21,353 nucleotides of DNA from a virus, in IMG/VR virus record IMGVR_UViG_3300042509_000119, positions 1 to 21,353 of that record. One strand, 5' to 3'. How positions within the stretch are numbered: position 1 is the stretch's first letter; each line of letters opens with the position of its first letter. Shown in pieces: positions 21,117 to 21,353 of the stretch. The position numbers and the translations under genes were made by a program. The notes beneath the pieces were generated by a model. That model was not told where the DNA came from, did no database searches, and saw only the letters and a program-made list of their open reading frames with translations.

Positions 21117-21353
21117 GTGAAGAAGCTGAAACCACTGGCCTGCGGATCGCGGGCTTTGACGTAAAGGGCTGGTGGTTCGCCGCCGCCCTGCCCGTCCTGT
21201 CTGGTATCAGCGGCACGATTTACTATGGCTACGATGTTGTGAACAGGTTCTGGGGCGTGGAGGAAAGCGTTGCCGAAGTTCTGGATGTGGTCAGCCGGGT
21301 GCAAACCCTTGAGCAAGCGATCCAAGACAACGATGTGCGCGGCCTTGCACCGA
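21113..21353 (+). CDS. Membrane protein with coiled coil, 3' end beyond window
   Basis: From a GTG at 21113, which overlaps the previous stop as GTGA, the frame is open for 80 codons to the window edge. The product starts (M)SEEAETTGLRIAGFDVKG, then has a hydrophobic stretch WWFAAALPVLSGISGTIYYG that can span the membrane. A helical charged part follows (VNRFWGVEESVAEVLDVVSR, VQTLEQAIQDND) with coiled-coil spacing. Small proteins of this build are common in phage genomes next to secreted or lysis genes, but I do not recognise a function. The GTG start and coupling are inferred from the overlap, and coding is supported by the open frame and membrane pattern. Its real length is unknown. Confidence 0.62.
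   Translation, partial: MSEEAETTGLRIAGFDVKGWWFAAALPVLSGISGTIYYGYDVVNRFWGVEESVAEVLDVVSRVQTLEQAIQDNDVRGLAP

Noticed and set aside
1-21353. tRNA genes, CRISPR arrays, insertion sequences, attachment sites
   Set aside because: None seen: the repeats present are in-frame coding repeats, and no cloverleaf, spaced palindromic repeat or transposase pattern was found.

Overview
The window is an almost gap-free run of plus-strand genes from a tailed double-stranded DNA bacteriophage or prophage of siphovirus type. It covers DNA packaging, head, tail and tail-fibre genes and the start of a block of envelope-directed genes. No integrase, repressor, replication gene, tRNA, rRNA, CRISPR array or recognisable endolysin is visible. 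Base composition is fairly GC-rich. Several tail-tip genes have the layout common in phages and gene transfer agents of Alphaproteobacteria, so an alphaproteobacterial host, perhaps aquatic, is my guess. I could not test it.

Layout: 1-2203 holds the terminase small subunit (5' end cut by the window) and the GpA-type large subunit. 2203-4256 holds a gpW-like connector with an added N-terminal domain and a lambda-family portal; the order small terminase, large terminase, W, portal is that of lambda. 4259-6391 is a fused HK97-type (S78) maturation protease and major capsid protein, with a strong internal translation start that should yield free capsid protein. 6392-7423 carries a stable UUCG hairpin, a 72-residue small protein, a gpFII-like joining protein and a gpU-like tail terminator. 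7438-10175 holds the tail tube protein, the tail chaperone pair G/GT with a canonical A AAA AAC -1 frameshift site, and the tape measure. 10175-15120 is the tail tip: Dit-like protein, hub-associated protein, DUF6950 peptidase-like protein and a large J-type tip protein with FN3 domains, three 59-residue repeats and fifteen 10-residue repeats. 15117-18261 holds two small MSYGI proteins and a repeat-rich fibre ending in an S74 self-cleaving chaperone. 18281-19355 holds a free-standing HNH endonuclease and two small phage-family proteins. 19357 to the right edge holds five overlapping genes whose products all carry envelope signals: transmembrane plus coiled coil, lipoprotein, two Sec-secreted proteins, and another membrane protein.

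Almost every junction is a 1-4 base stop/start overlap (TAATG, TGATG, ATGA) or a longer overlap, so the window looks like one late operon with translational coupling. The clear departures are informative: strong Shine-Dalgarno sequences precede the internal capsid start, the gene after the capsid, the tail tube gene and the HNH gene. The most interesting parts are the capsid internal start with its downstream hairpin, the frameshift cassette, and the coupled envelope-protein cluster at the right end.
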